Below are positions 1 to 7,746 of a stretch of DNA of 38,924 bases, one piece after another (the first letter of the stretch is position 1; each line of letters starts with the position of its first letter). The position numbers were made by a program, and so were the translations under genes. The DNA is from Papillibacter sp. (GTDB taxonomy: Bacteria; Bacillota; Clostridia; Oscillospirales; Oscillospiraceae), in the NCBI GenBank assembly GCA_012838125.1, contig DUPW01000117.1, forward strand, positions 1 to 38,924. The letters run 5' to 3'. The notes under the pieces were generated by a model, which saw nothing but the letters and a program-made list of their open reading frames with translations, did no database searches and was not told the origin of the DNA.

Positions 1-21
1 ACAGGCGGTTTTGCTGTATCC

Positions 22-1428
22 TTATTCGGCGGCCTTGTCTTTGACGCGGCCGTGGATGGAGCGGGCGACCATAACGCCGCTGGCCGCCGCCTGAGCCAGA
101 CCGCGGGTGATACCGGCTCCGTCTCCGATGGCGAAGAAGTTGGGCAGTTTCGTCTCCAGCTCCGACGTAAGGTGGGGGCGGGAGGAGTAGAACTTGACCT
201 CCACGCCGTAGAGCAGGGTGTCGTAATTGGCCGTACCCGGGGCGACTTTATCCAGAGCCTCAATCATCTCGATGATGTTGTCCATGTGCCGCTTGGGCAG
301 GACGAGGCTGAGGTCGCCGGGGGTGGCGTTGAGGGTGGGCCGGACGAAACTCTTGGAGAGGCGGTGGTCGTTTGTGCGGGTGCCCTTGAGCAAGTCGCCG
401 TACCGCTGCACGAGGACGCCGCCCCCCAGCATATTGGAAAGGGACGCGATGTGCTTGCCGTACTTGTAGGGCTCCTTAAACGGCTCCGTAAAGCGGTTGG
501 AGACGAGAAGGGCGAAGTTCGTATTCTTGCTCCTGAGCTTCGGGTCTGAGTAGCTGTGGCCGTTGACGGTGATGAGCCCGTCCACGTTTTCGGCCACCAC
601 GTGGCCGTAGGGGTTCATGCAGAAGGTGCGCACCGTGTCGCCGTACTGCTTTGTTCGGTAGACGAGCTTGGACTCGTAGACTGCGTCGGTGATGTGCTCG
701 AACACCTTCGCCGGCAGCTCCACGCGCACGCCGATGTCCACCTGATTGTTGAGAAGGGACAGCCCCAGACGGCGGCACTGATCGGAGAACCACTCCGCGC
801 CGGAGCGGCCGGGGGCCGCAATCAGGTACCGGCAGGAGAAATCCCCCGCAGACGTCTCAAGGTCGTACCCGTCCTCTTTGGCGTTGATGCTCACCACTTC
901 CGTGTGGAAGTAAAAGGTCAGTCGGCTTCTTAAATATCCGTAAATGCCCTTGAGGATTTCAAGGTTGTTTTCCGTTCCTAGGTGCTTGACCTTCGCCTGA
1001 AGCAGGTGCAGGTCGTTCTCCAGCGCCTTTTTCTCCAGCTTGAGGGCGGCCTCGCTGGAGGTGGAGTAGACCACGTCCGTGGCCCCGAAGTGCATATTGA
1101 CGGAGTCCACGTAATTGATGAAATCCATGATTTCGCTTTCGCTGCGGTAATCCTTCAGCCAGCCGCCGAACTCCGTTGTGAAGTTGTATTTACCGTCTGA
1201 AAAGGCACCGGCTCCGCCGAATCCGCGCATAATGGCGCAGGAGGGGCAGGAGATGCACTCGTCCACTTTATGTTCGACAATCGGGCAGGAGCGGTGATGG
1301 ATATCCGCACCGTGCTCGAACAAAACGACTTTTAGGTTCGGGTTGAGCCGCTGAAGCTCATATCCGGCATAAATACCGGCAATGCCACAGCCGATGATTG
1401 CAACATCCCAAATCATTTCATTTTTCAT
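22..1428 (-). CDS. FAD-dependent oxidoreductase of the COG2509-like type, function unknown
   Basis: A 468-aa flavoprotein. A Rossmann dinucleotide motif (IIGCGIAG, residues 11-18) opens the protein, and a second FAD-contacting motif (FAIGDGAG) lies near the C-terminus before a helix rich in alanine, as in HI0933/COG2509-type dehydrogenases. Residues 48-64 carry four cysteines (C48, C58, C61, C64) followed by RGFGGAGAFSDGK, the signature of this clostridial flavoprotein group; the cysteines could be redox-active or bind metal, which is inference. The ATG at 1428 follows a GGGAAG ribosome binding site. The gene is last in the minus-strand molybdenum hydroxylase cluster, but 139 bp separate it from xdhC and it has its own promoter at 1505-1533, so membership of the cluster is uncertain. 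The substrate cannot be read from sequence. Confidence 0.8.
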   Translation of the reverse strand: MKNEMIWDVAIIGCGIAGIYAGYELQRLNPNLKVVLFEHGADIHHRSCPIVEHKVDECISCPSCAIMRGFGGAGAFSDGKYNFTTEFGGWLKDYRSESEIMDFINYVDSVNMHFGATDVVYSTSSEAALKLEKKALENDLHLLQAKVKHLGTENNLEILKGIYGYLRSRLTFYFHTEVVSINAKEDGYDLETSAGDFSCRYLIAAPGRSGAEWFSDQCRRLGLSLLNNQVDIGVRVELPAKVFEHITDAVYESKLVYRTKQYGDTVRTFCMNPYGHVVAENVDGLITVNGHSYSDPKLRSKNTNFALLVSNRFTEPFKEPYKYGKHIASLSNMLGGGVLVQRYGDLLKGTRTNDHRLSKSFVRPTLNATPGDLSLVLPKRHMDNIIEMIEALDKVAPGTANYDTLLYGVEVKFYSSRPHLTSELETKLPNFFAIGDGAGITRGLAQAAASGVMVARSIHGRVKDKAAE

Positions 1429-1504
1429 TATACTTCCCTCATGTTCGATGCCGGCGCGCCGGCCGGTGTCTTGCCGCCCGCCGTTTTGCGGTGCGGCCGC
1501 GGGT

Positions 1505-1533
1505 ATTATACACTATTTTGCCGCAGGAATAAA
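1505..1533 (-). promoter_or_regulatory. Promoter for the FAD-dependent oxidoreductase gene
   Basis: On the minus strand a perfect -10 TATAAT (1505-1510) lies 17 bp from a weak -35 TTTATT (1528-1533). It falls in the 139-bp gap between xdhC and the FAD gene, so the FAD gene can be expressed separately from the upstream cluster. Confidence 0.5.
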
Positions 1534-1567
1534 GCGTCTAGTCGAAAAAGGTGAAAAGTACAGGACT

Positions 1568-2611
1568 TTACGCCTTCTTTTTCGCCGCACGCACGGCAAT
1601 CAGCTCCGCCGTTATGCTGACGGCAATCTCCTCCGGAGACTCCGCCCCAATCTCAAGGCCGATGGGGGAGTGGACGCGGGCAAAGTCCTCCTGCGTAAAG
1701 CCTTTTTCAAGGAGCTTTTCGTAAATCCGGTCCCGCTTTTTCCGGCTGCTGATCATGCCGATGTAGCCGGCGTCTGTCTGAAGGGCGCGGGCGAGCACCT
1801 GCTCGTCAAAGGCGTGGCCCCGGGTGACGATGACGATGTAACTGTCCGGCCCGAAGGAGAGGGTGTCAAAAGGGGCGTCCATCTTCGCGGGAACGAGGAT
1901 TTCGTCTGCGTCGGGGAAATGAGCGCGGTTTGCAAACTCGGCCCGGTCGTCGATAACCACGGTGGCAAAGGCCACGGTGTGGACAATTCTCGCCAGCTTC
2001 TCCCCCACGTGTCCCGCGCCGAAGATGTAGACGGTGCCGGCTGTACCCACGGGGAAGAAATAGACGTCCTTTTCCCCGATTTTGCCCGCCCCGGCGCCGT
2101 TGTAGTACTCAAGGAGATTTGAGACCGTCTCGCTGTCAAACACCTCGCCGCCTACGGGGGTGCTGTCCGGCTGAATCAGGCACTGGTTCCGGGGAAAAAG
2201 GGGCGCCCCCTCCGCCGCCACCACGGCGATGTCCGACACCTTCCCGCCGATTGTTGATTTGAATAGCGCTTCAAAATATGAAAGGCTGGATGGGTCGGAG
2301 GCGTCGATGAAGTCGATGAGGGTTTTGGCGCGCCCGCCGCATATCGCGCCGATGGCGGCTGCGCCGCTGTTTTCCAAAACGTACTCGCAGACCATCGCCC
2401 GCTTTTCAGCAATGGCTTTTTTGGCGTTGCGGATGATGTTCGCCTCGAGAACGCCGCCGCCAATGGTGCCGGTGGTGGTGCCGTCCGCGCAGATAAGCAT
2501 GGCGGCGCCGGCATCCCGGGGTGTTGAACCGCTGCTCTCTAAAACAATGGCCATGGCAAAGCTCTGCCCGGCGCGCAGGTGCGCGAGAGCGGCTTCGGAA
2601 ATTTTACGCAT
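1568..2611 (-). CDS. XdhC/CoxI family molybdenum hydroxylase maturation factor
   Basis: A 347-aa protein of the XdhC family. Family members bind the molybdenum cofactor and help its sulfuration and insertion into xanthine dehydrogenase or aldehyde oxidoreductase. The N-terminal XdhC_CoxI domain shows SSGSTPRDAGAAML and TIGGGVLEANI; the C-terminal Rossmann domain starts at VYIFGAGHVGEKLA, followed by VVIDDRAEFANRAHFPDAD and ending with the family hallmark HSPIGLEIGAESPEEIAVSI. The frame also allows a TTG at 2638 that overlaps the stop of the CoA ligase, but the ATG at 2611 has a GGGAGGT ribosome binding site at 7-nt spacing and the TTG has none, so 2611 is chosen. It follows the CoA ligase closely in the hydroxylase operon, which supports service to the hydroxylase at 7747-10575. 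Confidence 0.92.
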   Translation of the reverse strand: MRKISEAALAHLRAGQSFAMAIVLESSGSTPRDAGAAMLICADGTTTGTIGGGVLEANIIRNAKKAIAEKRAMVCEYVLENSGAAAIGAICGGRAKTLIDFIDASDPSSLSYFEALFKSTIGGKVSDIAVVAAEGAPLFPRNQCLIQPDSTPVGGEVFDSETVSNLLEYYNGAGAGKIGEKDVYFFPVGTAGTVYIFGAGHVGEKLARIVHTVAFATVVIDDRAEFANRAHFPDADEILVPAKMDAPFDTLSFGPDSYIVIVTRGHAFDEQVLARALQTDAGYIGMISSRKKRDRIYEKLLEKGFTQEDFARVHSPIGLEIGAESPEEIAVSITAELIAVRAAKKKA

Positions 2612-2634
2612 GGCAATGACCTCCCTGTCTATCT

Positions 2635-3924
2635 TCAACGAACGGCAATCGTTCGCTTGAGTGTTCCTGTTGTGAGAAAGTCGGCCCTCCCGTGCGTGAC
2701 CACAATCCGCGGCGGGGGGCTATCTTGCGGTATGACAACCGCCCTTTTAACGGCATCTAAAAGCCGCACTTCGTCAAAAGGCTCCGCCTCCACGGTGACG
2801 CAGAGGCTCTCCCCCTCCGGCGTATGTTCAACAGCCGCCGACCAGGAGAGGACGGAGGGGTCTGCCCAGAGGGCGTCATCCAGCCCGTGGGGGGAGACAT
2901 GTCCGCCGCTTCTAAGTGAAACGCCGCTGTGAATCCGCCCGAATACCCGTTCAAGCCGCCGCACCATCGAGCCGCAGGGGCATGTCTGGCTTGTGATGCG
3001 GGCTAAGTCCCCCGTCCTGTAGCGGATGAGGGGCATGGCCTTTCGCGTCAGCGTCGTGACGACAAGCTCGCCGGTCTCGCCGTCTTTGAGGGGGGTCTGG
3101 CTTAAGGGGTCGATAATTTCAAACAGCAAATCGGCTTCCCGAATGTGCATGCCGGCGTGGGCGCGGCAGGCCACGGCACCGCCATACCCCGTCTCCGTCA
3201 TGCCGAAATGGGGATAGAGCCCGGCGCCCCACGCTTCATGGACGATGGAAGCTGCGGGGGCGGGGATGTAATCGGCGCTGAGGAGCACGCTGTGCATGGT
3301 GTGTCTGATACCGCGCTGCATCATCCGGCGGGCCAGAGAGAGCGCCTGACAGGGGATACCCACGAGAACCGTCACACCCTCCCGCCGCAATGTGGCGATG
3401 GCGTCGTCAAAGTCCATGATTGGTCCGTAGGGGACGACGCGGCAGCCGAGGCGAGAAAGGCCCTGCGCCAGCAGGTCACCCACGCTGCCGGGGGTCTTGC
3501 CCGGCATGCCAATCATCACCGTGTCCTCCGGACTGGTGAAGGTGGACATCCCGTGGTGGAAGAAGTCCACGGTGCGCTCCTGATCCTCCGGTGAGAAGAA
3601 GACACGTTTGGGACGGCCTGTGGTGCCGCTGGTGGACACCGTCACAATACGGGAGACGTCCCGGGGCGACACGCAGAGGAAATCGTAGGGCGCGGCGGCG
3701 ATGTCCGACGGCAGGGTAAAGGGGAGAAGCGAGAGCTTTTCGAGACTGTCGATGGCCGCGGGGTCAACGTCCGTGAAATGGCGGCGGTAGAACCGGCCTG
3801 AGCGTTTGGCGCGGGTCACCGTCCCCCGCAATCGGGAGAGCTGATACGCCTCAATGGCATCCCGCTCGGCACGCGTCGTTCCCGTCACCGCCGCGATGTG
3901 GCGGTCCAGCGGCGTGATGGTCAT
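2635..3924 (-). CDS. AMP-dependent CoA ligase, PaaK-like (DVU_1553 type)
   Basis: A 429-aa adenylate-forming enzyme resembling phenylacetate-CoA ligase: carboxylic acid + ATP + CoA giving acyl-CoA. Visible motifs in order are the phosphate loop TVSTSGTTGRPKRVFF, the A5-like HFGMTETGYGG, the A7-like YRTGDLARI, and RLERVFGR before the C-terminal subdomain. The ORF can be extended to 4038, but the ATG at 3924 overlaps the stop of the preceding gene as ATGA, and the protein from there begins in typical family fashion (ITPLDRHIA), so translational coupling is likely. Its place inside a molybdenum hydroxylase cluster is conserved in my memory of Desulfovibrio. Whether it activates the acid product of the hydroxylase or adenylates something during maturation is not known. 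Confidence 0.88.
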   Translation of the reverse strand: MTITPLDRHIAAVTGTTRAERDAIEAYQLSRLRGTVTRAKRSGRFYRRHFTDVDPAAIDSLEKLSLLPFTLPSDIAAAPYDFLCVSPRDVSRIVTVSTSGTTGRPKRVFFSPEDQERTVDFFHHGMSTFTSPEDTVMIGMPGKTPGSVGDLLAQGLSRLGCRVVPYGPIMDFDDAIATLRREGVTVLVGIPCQALSLARRMMQRGIRHTMHSVLLSADYIPAPAASIVHEAWGAGLYPHFGMTETGYGGAVACRAHAGMHIREADLLFEIIDPLSQTPLKDGETGELVVTTLTRKAMPLIRYRTGDLARITSQTCPCGSMVRRLERVFGRIHSGVSLRSGGHVSPHGLDDALWADPSVLSWSAAVEHTPEGESLCVTVEAEPFDEVRLLDAVKRAVVIPQDSPPPRIVVTHGRADFLTTGTLKRTIAVR

Positions 3925-4328
3925 ATACGCATTCCGTGCTCTTCCAGGAGAGCGCGGCATTTTTTGTACGTCTGAACCATGATTTGCGGACAGCGCTCGC
4001 ATTTGTTCATGGGGTTGTCCGCAAGGATATGGGCGCACTGCGTGCCGCCGTACTGGTCGGTGAACGTGGCTTCAAACCAGTCCGTCAGCCGCGGAATCAG
4101 TTCCTGCTCCGCCAGACGGGGGTCCATCATGGACAGGATGCAGACGGCGCCCAGCAAAACGCCGCAGGTATACCCGCCGGTGCCCAGCCCTTTGCACAGG
4201 CCGCGCATGGCGTCCACCAGCTGGGGGTTTTCATCCTCATTGGCGTCCAGCGCCATGGTCATGAGGATTTGACTGCAGCACAGTCCCTGAGCGTTTAGAC
4301 GCATGATTTGCTTGAGGGTGTTTGACAT
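3921..4328 (-). CDS. C-GCAxxG-C-C family redox protein (DVU_1555 type)
   Basis: A 135-aa small protein with the cysteine pattern of the C_GCAxxG_C_C family. LCCSQILM near the N-terminus, GGYTCGVLLGAVC in the middle, then GGTQCAHIL and KCERCPQIMVQTYKKC toward the C-terminus. The central Gly-Cys-Gly box deviates slightly from the canonical GCAxxG but the order is right. Family members are presumed redox-active or metal-binding; no reaction is established. The stop overlaps the CoA ligase start by four bases (ATGA) and the start is 12 bp after the methyltransferase stop, so this is tightly operonic. Confidence 0.85.
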   Translation of the reverse strand: MSNTLKQIMRLNAQGLCCSQILMTMALDANEDENPQLVDAMRGLCKGLGTGGYTCGVLLGAVCILSMMDPRLAEQELIPRLTDWFEATFTDQYGGTQCAHILADNPMNKCERCPQIMVQTYKKCRALLEEHGMRI

Positions 4329-4340
4329 GAACGACTCTCC

Positions 4341-5033
4341 TCAGTGGGGTTTTTCGGCGATGATAAGTGCGTATTTTAAGTCCCGCAGGCGCAGTCCGGG
4401 CGTCTTTTTTCCCGGGGGTGCACCAAAACAGGATGAGCACAAAAGGGCGCCGAGGGCGCCTTGATCCATGCCCCGCAGGGAAAGCTCTGCGGCGAAGGTC
4501 TTCAGTGCGTTCGTATGGTCCTCCCGGTGCGTGACCGTAAAGCCTGCCTTCTGAAGAAGAAAGACAAGCTCCTCCTCCCTGTGAAGTCCGCTGTACTGTG
4601 CGTTTGGTGCAAGGCAGACCTCCGATATCACAAGGATGCCCCCCGGGGATAAGGCCCGGGCAAGCTCCTGAAACAGCGATGCGTGCCCGCCGATAACGGA
4701 GAGGGTGCACTCACAGAAGGCGGCGTCTAATGAGCCGTCTTCAAAGGGGAGGCTTTTGCAGTCCCAGTGCAGAAGGCGAAGGCCGGGGTTTTCCTTAAGG
4801 CCCCGGGCAATCAGCTCATTGGACAGGTCAAGTCCGATGGCGCGGACGCCCAGCGTCCGCTGCAAAAACGCCGCCGAGGCACCCGTGCCGCAGCCGATAT
4901 CCGCCACTGTCATCCCCTCTTTTATCCCCGCAAGGCGGGCGGCACGCGCCGTCAGACGCAGGCCGCCGGGGTGCATGGACGTATCCGGCAGGGTGAGAAA
5001 GGGCTCCGATTCGTAGATGTTTTTTCTTTCCAT
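4341..5033 (-). CDS. SAM-dependent methyltransferase (DVU_1556 type)
   Basis: A 230-aa class I methyltransferase. Motif I is VADIGCGTGASAAFL, followed by AIGLDLSNELIARG, LLHWDCKSLPFEDGSLDAAFCECTLS (motifs II-III) and LSPGGILVISEV. The C-terminal third is unlike ordinary small-molecule methyltransferases and contains a LLCSSCFG cysteine pair, then LRDLKYALIIAEK. It lies between the small CxxC protein and the C-GCAxxG-C-C protein of the hydroxylase cluster. The target is unknown; a cofactor or a redox protein of the same cluster is possible. Confidence 0.87.
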   Translation of the reverse strand: MERKNIYESEPFLTLPDTSMHPGGLRLTARAARLAGIKEGMTVADIGCGTGASAAFLQRTLGVRAIGLDLSNELIARGLKENPGLRLLHWDCKSLPFEDGSLDAAFCECTLSVIGGHASLFQELARALSPGGILVISEVCLAPNAQYSGLHREEELVFLLQKAGFTVTHREDHTNALKTFAAELSLRGMDQGALGALLCSSCFGAPPGKKTPGLRLRDLKYALIIAEKPH

Positions 5034-5122
5034 TTGACTATCCTAACAAGCCGCGCGCCCGAACCTGCCGCAAAGTGCGGCAGGTTCGGGTGGTGGTATT
5101 TCCGTTTTGGGCGAAAGATTCG

Positions 5123-5329
5123 CTATTTGTCCTCCAGCTGCTCTTCAACCTCCGCCATGCGGCCTTCCGCCAGATCCCGGGAGATGAAGATGGCGCCGCA
5201 CTGGGGGCAGCGTGGGACTTCGTGGGATACGGTGTGCCCCATGTAGGTGAAAACCGTTTTCCTCAGGACAAGGGGGACGTTGCACGCGTTGCAAATCCAC
5301 TTCTTTTCGCCTGTTTCCAGTTCGGACAC
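5123..5329 (-). CDS. Small two-CxxC redox or zinc protein (DVU_1557 type)
   Basis: A 68-aa protein with two CxxC knuckles, C13-x2-C16 and C41-x2-C44, spaced as in a rubredoxin-like or zinc-ribbon fold, followed by a charged helix (EGRMAEVEEQLEDK). A role as electron carrier or metal/sulfur shuttle in the hydroxylase cluster is inferred only from position: 23 bp downstream of the flavin/iron-sulfur fusion and upstream of the methyltransferase. Its size and neighbours match the DVU_1557 family as I know it. Confidence 0.85.
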   Translation of the reverse strand: MSELETGEKKWICNACNVPLVLRKTVFTYMGHTVSHEVPRCPQCGAIFISRDLAEGRMAEVEEQLEDK

Positions 5330-5352
5330 GACTGTTCCTCCTTTTCCTGCGC

Positions 5353-7602
5353 CTATTCGTTTTCGCCGAAGCGCATTCTGTGGCTATAGGCGCTGACGAC
5401 TTCGTACGCGCCCGAATCCGTCGGGCGATACTGCACCCAGTAGGTGATAACCGGTTTAATCATAGAGCACTGGATGACGCCGTCTTCACTCACAAACTTC
5501 TGCCCCGTCTTTTCGGCGGTGTAGATGGCTTCCCGCACATCGTCCTCCGTGATGAGCTTGCGGTCCATCTCCTCGAGGAGGGCGGGGTCAATCACAAGCC
5601 TTAAACCGTCCCACTCATTGGCGGGCGGGGTGAAATCGCTTCCTGTGAGGTTCTTCATCAGCGTTTTCTTGACCTCCAGACTGTTTCGCTTCTTATCCAT
5701 GAGGCTCGGGACGGGGCGGTCTGCCTCCAGCCCCAGGGCCATGTCGAGAATGTGGGCGTTGGGCTTATCTTTCAGCGAGAAGGTCTCGCGGCAGTTGGCG
5801 CAGTAGACGATGTAGGGCTTGTCGCTGTAGCGGATGCGGTTGTCCGTAATCTCATCGTAGAGGTCCCGGTTGGCCATTCGGATATGGCCGCCGTTACCGC
5901 AGCAGCGGAACTTCTCGTCAATCTCCGACGCGTCTACCTCCGTGCGCCCAATCAGCGTGCGGACGGCTTCCTGCACGTCCTCCTCCTCCCGGGCGGCGCA
6001 GGGATCGAAGATTGCGGCGGCGGGGAAGGGGGAGGCGGGCCTCAAGGCTTCGTCCTGTGCCATCAGTTCGTAGATGGTGGTGCGCGGGATGTCCGGCAGG
6101 TATGCGGCGAACATCTGCACGCAGTAGGTGCAGGCAAAGACGAGGGTGGGCTTTCCAAGGCGCTCCCAGACCTCTTTGATTTTCAGGGCGTTATCCGCAA
6201 GGCGCACCGCGTCCCCCGCCCAATAGGCGGGTGCGCCGCAGCAGCCGAGGATGACGCCGGTGTCGTATCTGCCGGAGAGGTATTCGTATCCTTTCAGGAC
6301 CCGCTCCGGGTTATTCGCTCCCAGCTGACAGCCGGGGAAGAAGGCGTATGAGCAGGTCTCTTTCCCCTTCGGCGGCGCGGCGAAAAAGGCGTCACTTCCG
6401 TAGAAGTCCAGCTCCCGGAGCCAGTAATCGTGGAAGGCCAGGGGATAGTCCCGCCCCAACTCCACACGCTCCGTGCGGGAGCGCTGCAGCAGGGCGCCGA
6501 TGTCCACATCCGTGGGGCAGACGGATTTACAGTGCCCGCACATCATGCAGGAGAAGGTCTGCCGCGTGAGGTTGTGGGTGGAGAAGGGGGGATTGACGTT
6601 GAGGTCCGTATAGACCTCCTGCCCCAGCTTGCGGGGTTTTTTGCGGAACCACTTGAGCATCTCGCAGTCGTCCATGCAGCGGCTGCAGTCGCACTGCAGG
6701 CACCGGGCCGCCTCCGCCTTGGTCTCCTCCTCGCTGTACCCCTGGGGGTTTGCCATGGCTATGAGGGGGACGGAGGGGGCGTCGCTGTAGTCTAAGAGCC
6801 GCCCGCAGCTGCGGCGCTGCTCTGTATCCATCAAAACGGCGCGGCCGGCTTTGAAGTAGGTTTCAATAATGACGGAGGCAAGGCCGCCGTGGGCGATGGC
6901 ATCCATGAGGGAGACCCCCGTCAGCTCGCCCCCGATAAAGACTTTCGGGTTATCGGTGGAGAGCATGGTGGAATCCCATGTGGAAAGCAGCCCGAAATCC
7001 TCGCCGCCTTTGCCGGTGGCGATATAGACGGCGTCGAAGCCGGCGACGTCGTCCAGAGATGTAACGGGATGGTTAAACTCAAATTCAACCTTTAAATTTG
7101 AAAATTGAAGCTTAAAATCTGCGTCAAAGACGTCGAATTTCGGGTGGGTGCGGAGGGAGCCGCCCCAGCCTTCGGCTTTGTCAAACACCGTGACGCTGTA
7201 TTTCTTCTGCGCCAGCGCCAGTGCGGCGGCAAGGCCGGCAGGCCCCGCCCCGATGACGGCGATGCGCTCAGATTTCGGCGGCATGGCGTAGCTCTCCGGC
7301 GGACGGTTTTTCGCAAACCGCACGACGGCGGACTCGATGTCTCCCAGAGCGATGGCTTCGTCACCCGTTTGGTCCCGCAGACACGCCCCGCGGCAGGGCT
7401 GATGGCACAGCACGGCAACGACGGCAGGAAAGACGACAGCGTCTCGCAGCGCTTTGTATGCGGGAGCCCAGCGTCCTTTTGCCACCTTGGCGAGAAATCC
7501 GCGTATATCCAAACGGAAAGGACAGGCGCAGGAGCATGCGGCCGGGTCGCCGTGTATGCAGTTTTCAACGTAAGCGCTCGACTGCTCCATCGTAAGGCTC
7601 AT
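5353..7602 (-). CDS. GltD-like flavin / HdrD-like iron-sulfur fusion oxidoreductase (DVU_1558 type)
   Basis: A 749-aa multidomain electron-transfer protein. Residues 15-75 hold a GltD-type Cys-rich segment (CIHGDPAACSCACP, then CHQPCRGAC); residues 114-140 the FAD motif IAVIGAGPAGLAAA; about 301-313 more cysteines (CLQCDCSRCMDDC); 352-363 a 4Fe-4S signature CMMCGHCKSVCP; about 420-590 two CCG domains (FFPGCQ...GCCGAP and DPCAAREEE...RCCGNGG...YCANC) like those of heterodisulfide reductase HdrD and glycolate oxidase GlcF. A roughly 100-residue tail of no clear family ends the protein. An ATG at 7602 with an AAGGGG ribosome binding site is preferred to the TTG at 7611, which abuts it. It could supply the flavin and iron-sulfur path that the hydroxylase lacks. 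Confidence 0.88.
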   Translation of the reverse strand: MSLTMEQSSAYVENCIHGDPAACSCACPFRLDIRGFLAKVAKGRWAPAYKALRDAVVFPAVVAVLCHQPCRGACLRDQTGDEAIALGDIESAVVRFAKNRPPESYAMPPKSERIAVIGAGPAGLAAALALAQKKYSVTVFDKAEGWGGSLRTHPKFDVFDADFKLQFSNLKVEFEFNHPVTSLDDVAGFDAVYIATGKGGEDFGLLSTWDSTMLSTDNPKVFIGGELTGVSLMDAIAHGGLASVIIETYFKAGRAVLMDTEQRRSCGRLLDYSDAPSVPLIAMANPQGYSEEETKAEAARCLQCDCSRCMDDCEMLKWFRKKPRKLGQEVYTDLNVNPPFSTHNLTRQTFSCMMCGHCKSVCPTDVDIGALLQRSRTERVELGRDYPLAFHDYWLRELDFYGSDAFFAAPPKGKETCSYAFFPGCQLGANNPERVLKGYEYLSGRYDTGVILGCCGAPAYWAGDAVRLADNALKIKEVWERLGKPTLVFACTYCVQMFAAYLPDIPRTTIYELMAQDEALRPASPFPAAAIFDPCAAREEEDVQEAVRTLIGRTEVDASEIDEKFRCCGNGGHIRMANRDLYDEITDNRIRYSDKPYIVYCANCRETFSLKDKPNAHILDMALGLEADRPVPSLMDKKRNSLEVKKTLMKNLTGSDFTPPANEWDGLRLVIDPALLEEMDRKLITEDDVREAIYTAEKTGQKFVSEDGVIQCSMIKPVITYWVQYRPTDSGAYEVVSAYSHRMRFGENE

Positions 7603-7643
7603 TGAGCACAACCCCTTTCCATGTTATTCCGAAGATACCCGAA

Positions 7644-7668
7644 CAGGGCGGGGCCAAGCCCCGCCCTG
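7644..7668 (-). repeat. Perfect 11-bp stem hairpin in the leader of the fusion oxidoreductase
   Basis: CAGGGCGGGGC (7644-7654) and its exact complement (7658-7668) are separated by three bases. No T-run follows on the minus strand, so it is not a standard intrinsic terminator; an mRNA-stabilising or processing element downstream of the hydroxylase gene is possible. Confidence 0.6.
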
Positions 7669-7682
7669 CACAGGCCCATATA

Positions 7683-7712
7683 ATTATACACTCAATCGCT
7701 GCACGCACGCAA
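7683..7712 (-). promoter_or_regulatory. Internal promoter between hydroxylase and fusion oxidoreductase
   Basis: On the minus strand, TTGCGT (7707-7712) is followed at 18 bp by a perfect TATAAT (7683-7688). Transcription from it would begin near 7676, just before the hairpin at 7644-7668, and give separate expression of the accessory genes. Confidence 0.45.
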
Positions 7713-7746
7713 CGGTGGCATTTGGATACGGCTTCGCCGCCCCGGT

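Noticed and set aside
1451..1466. GC palindrome before the FAD gene as an operator
   Set aside because: It is a short GC-only palindrome, likely by chance in this base composition, and lies in the 5' leader away from the -10 box.
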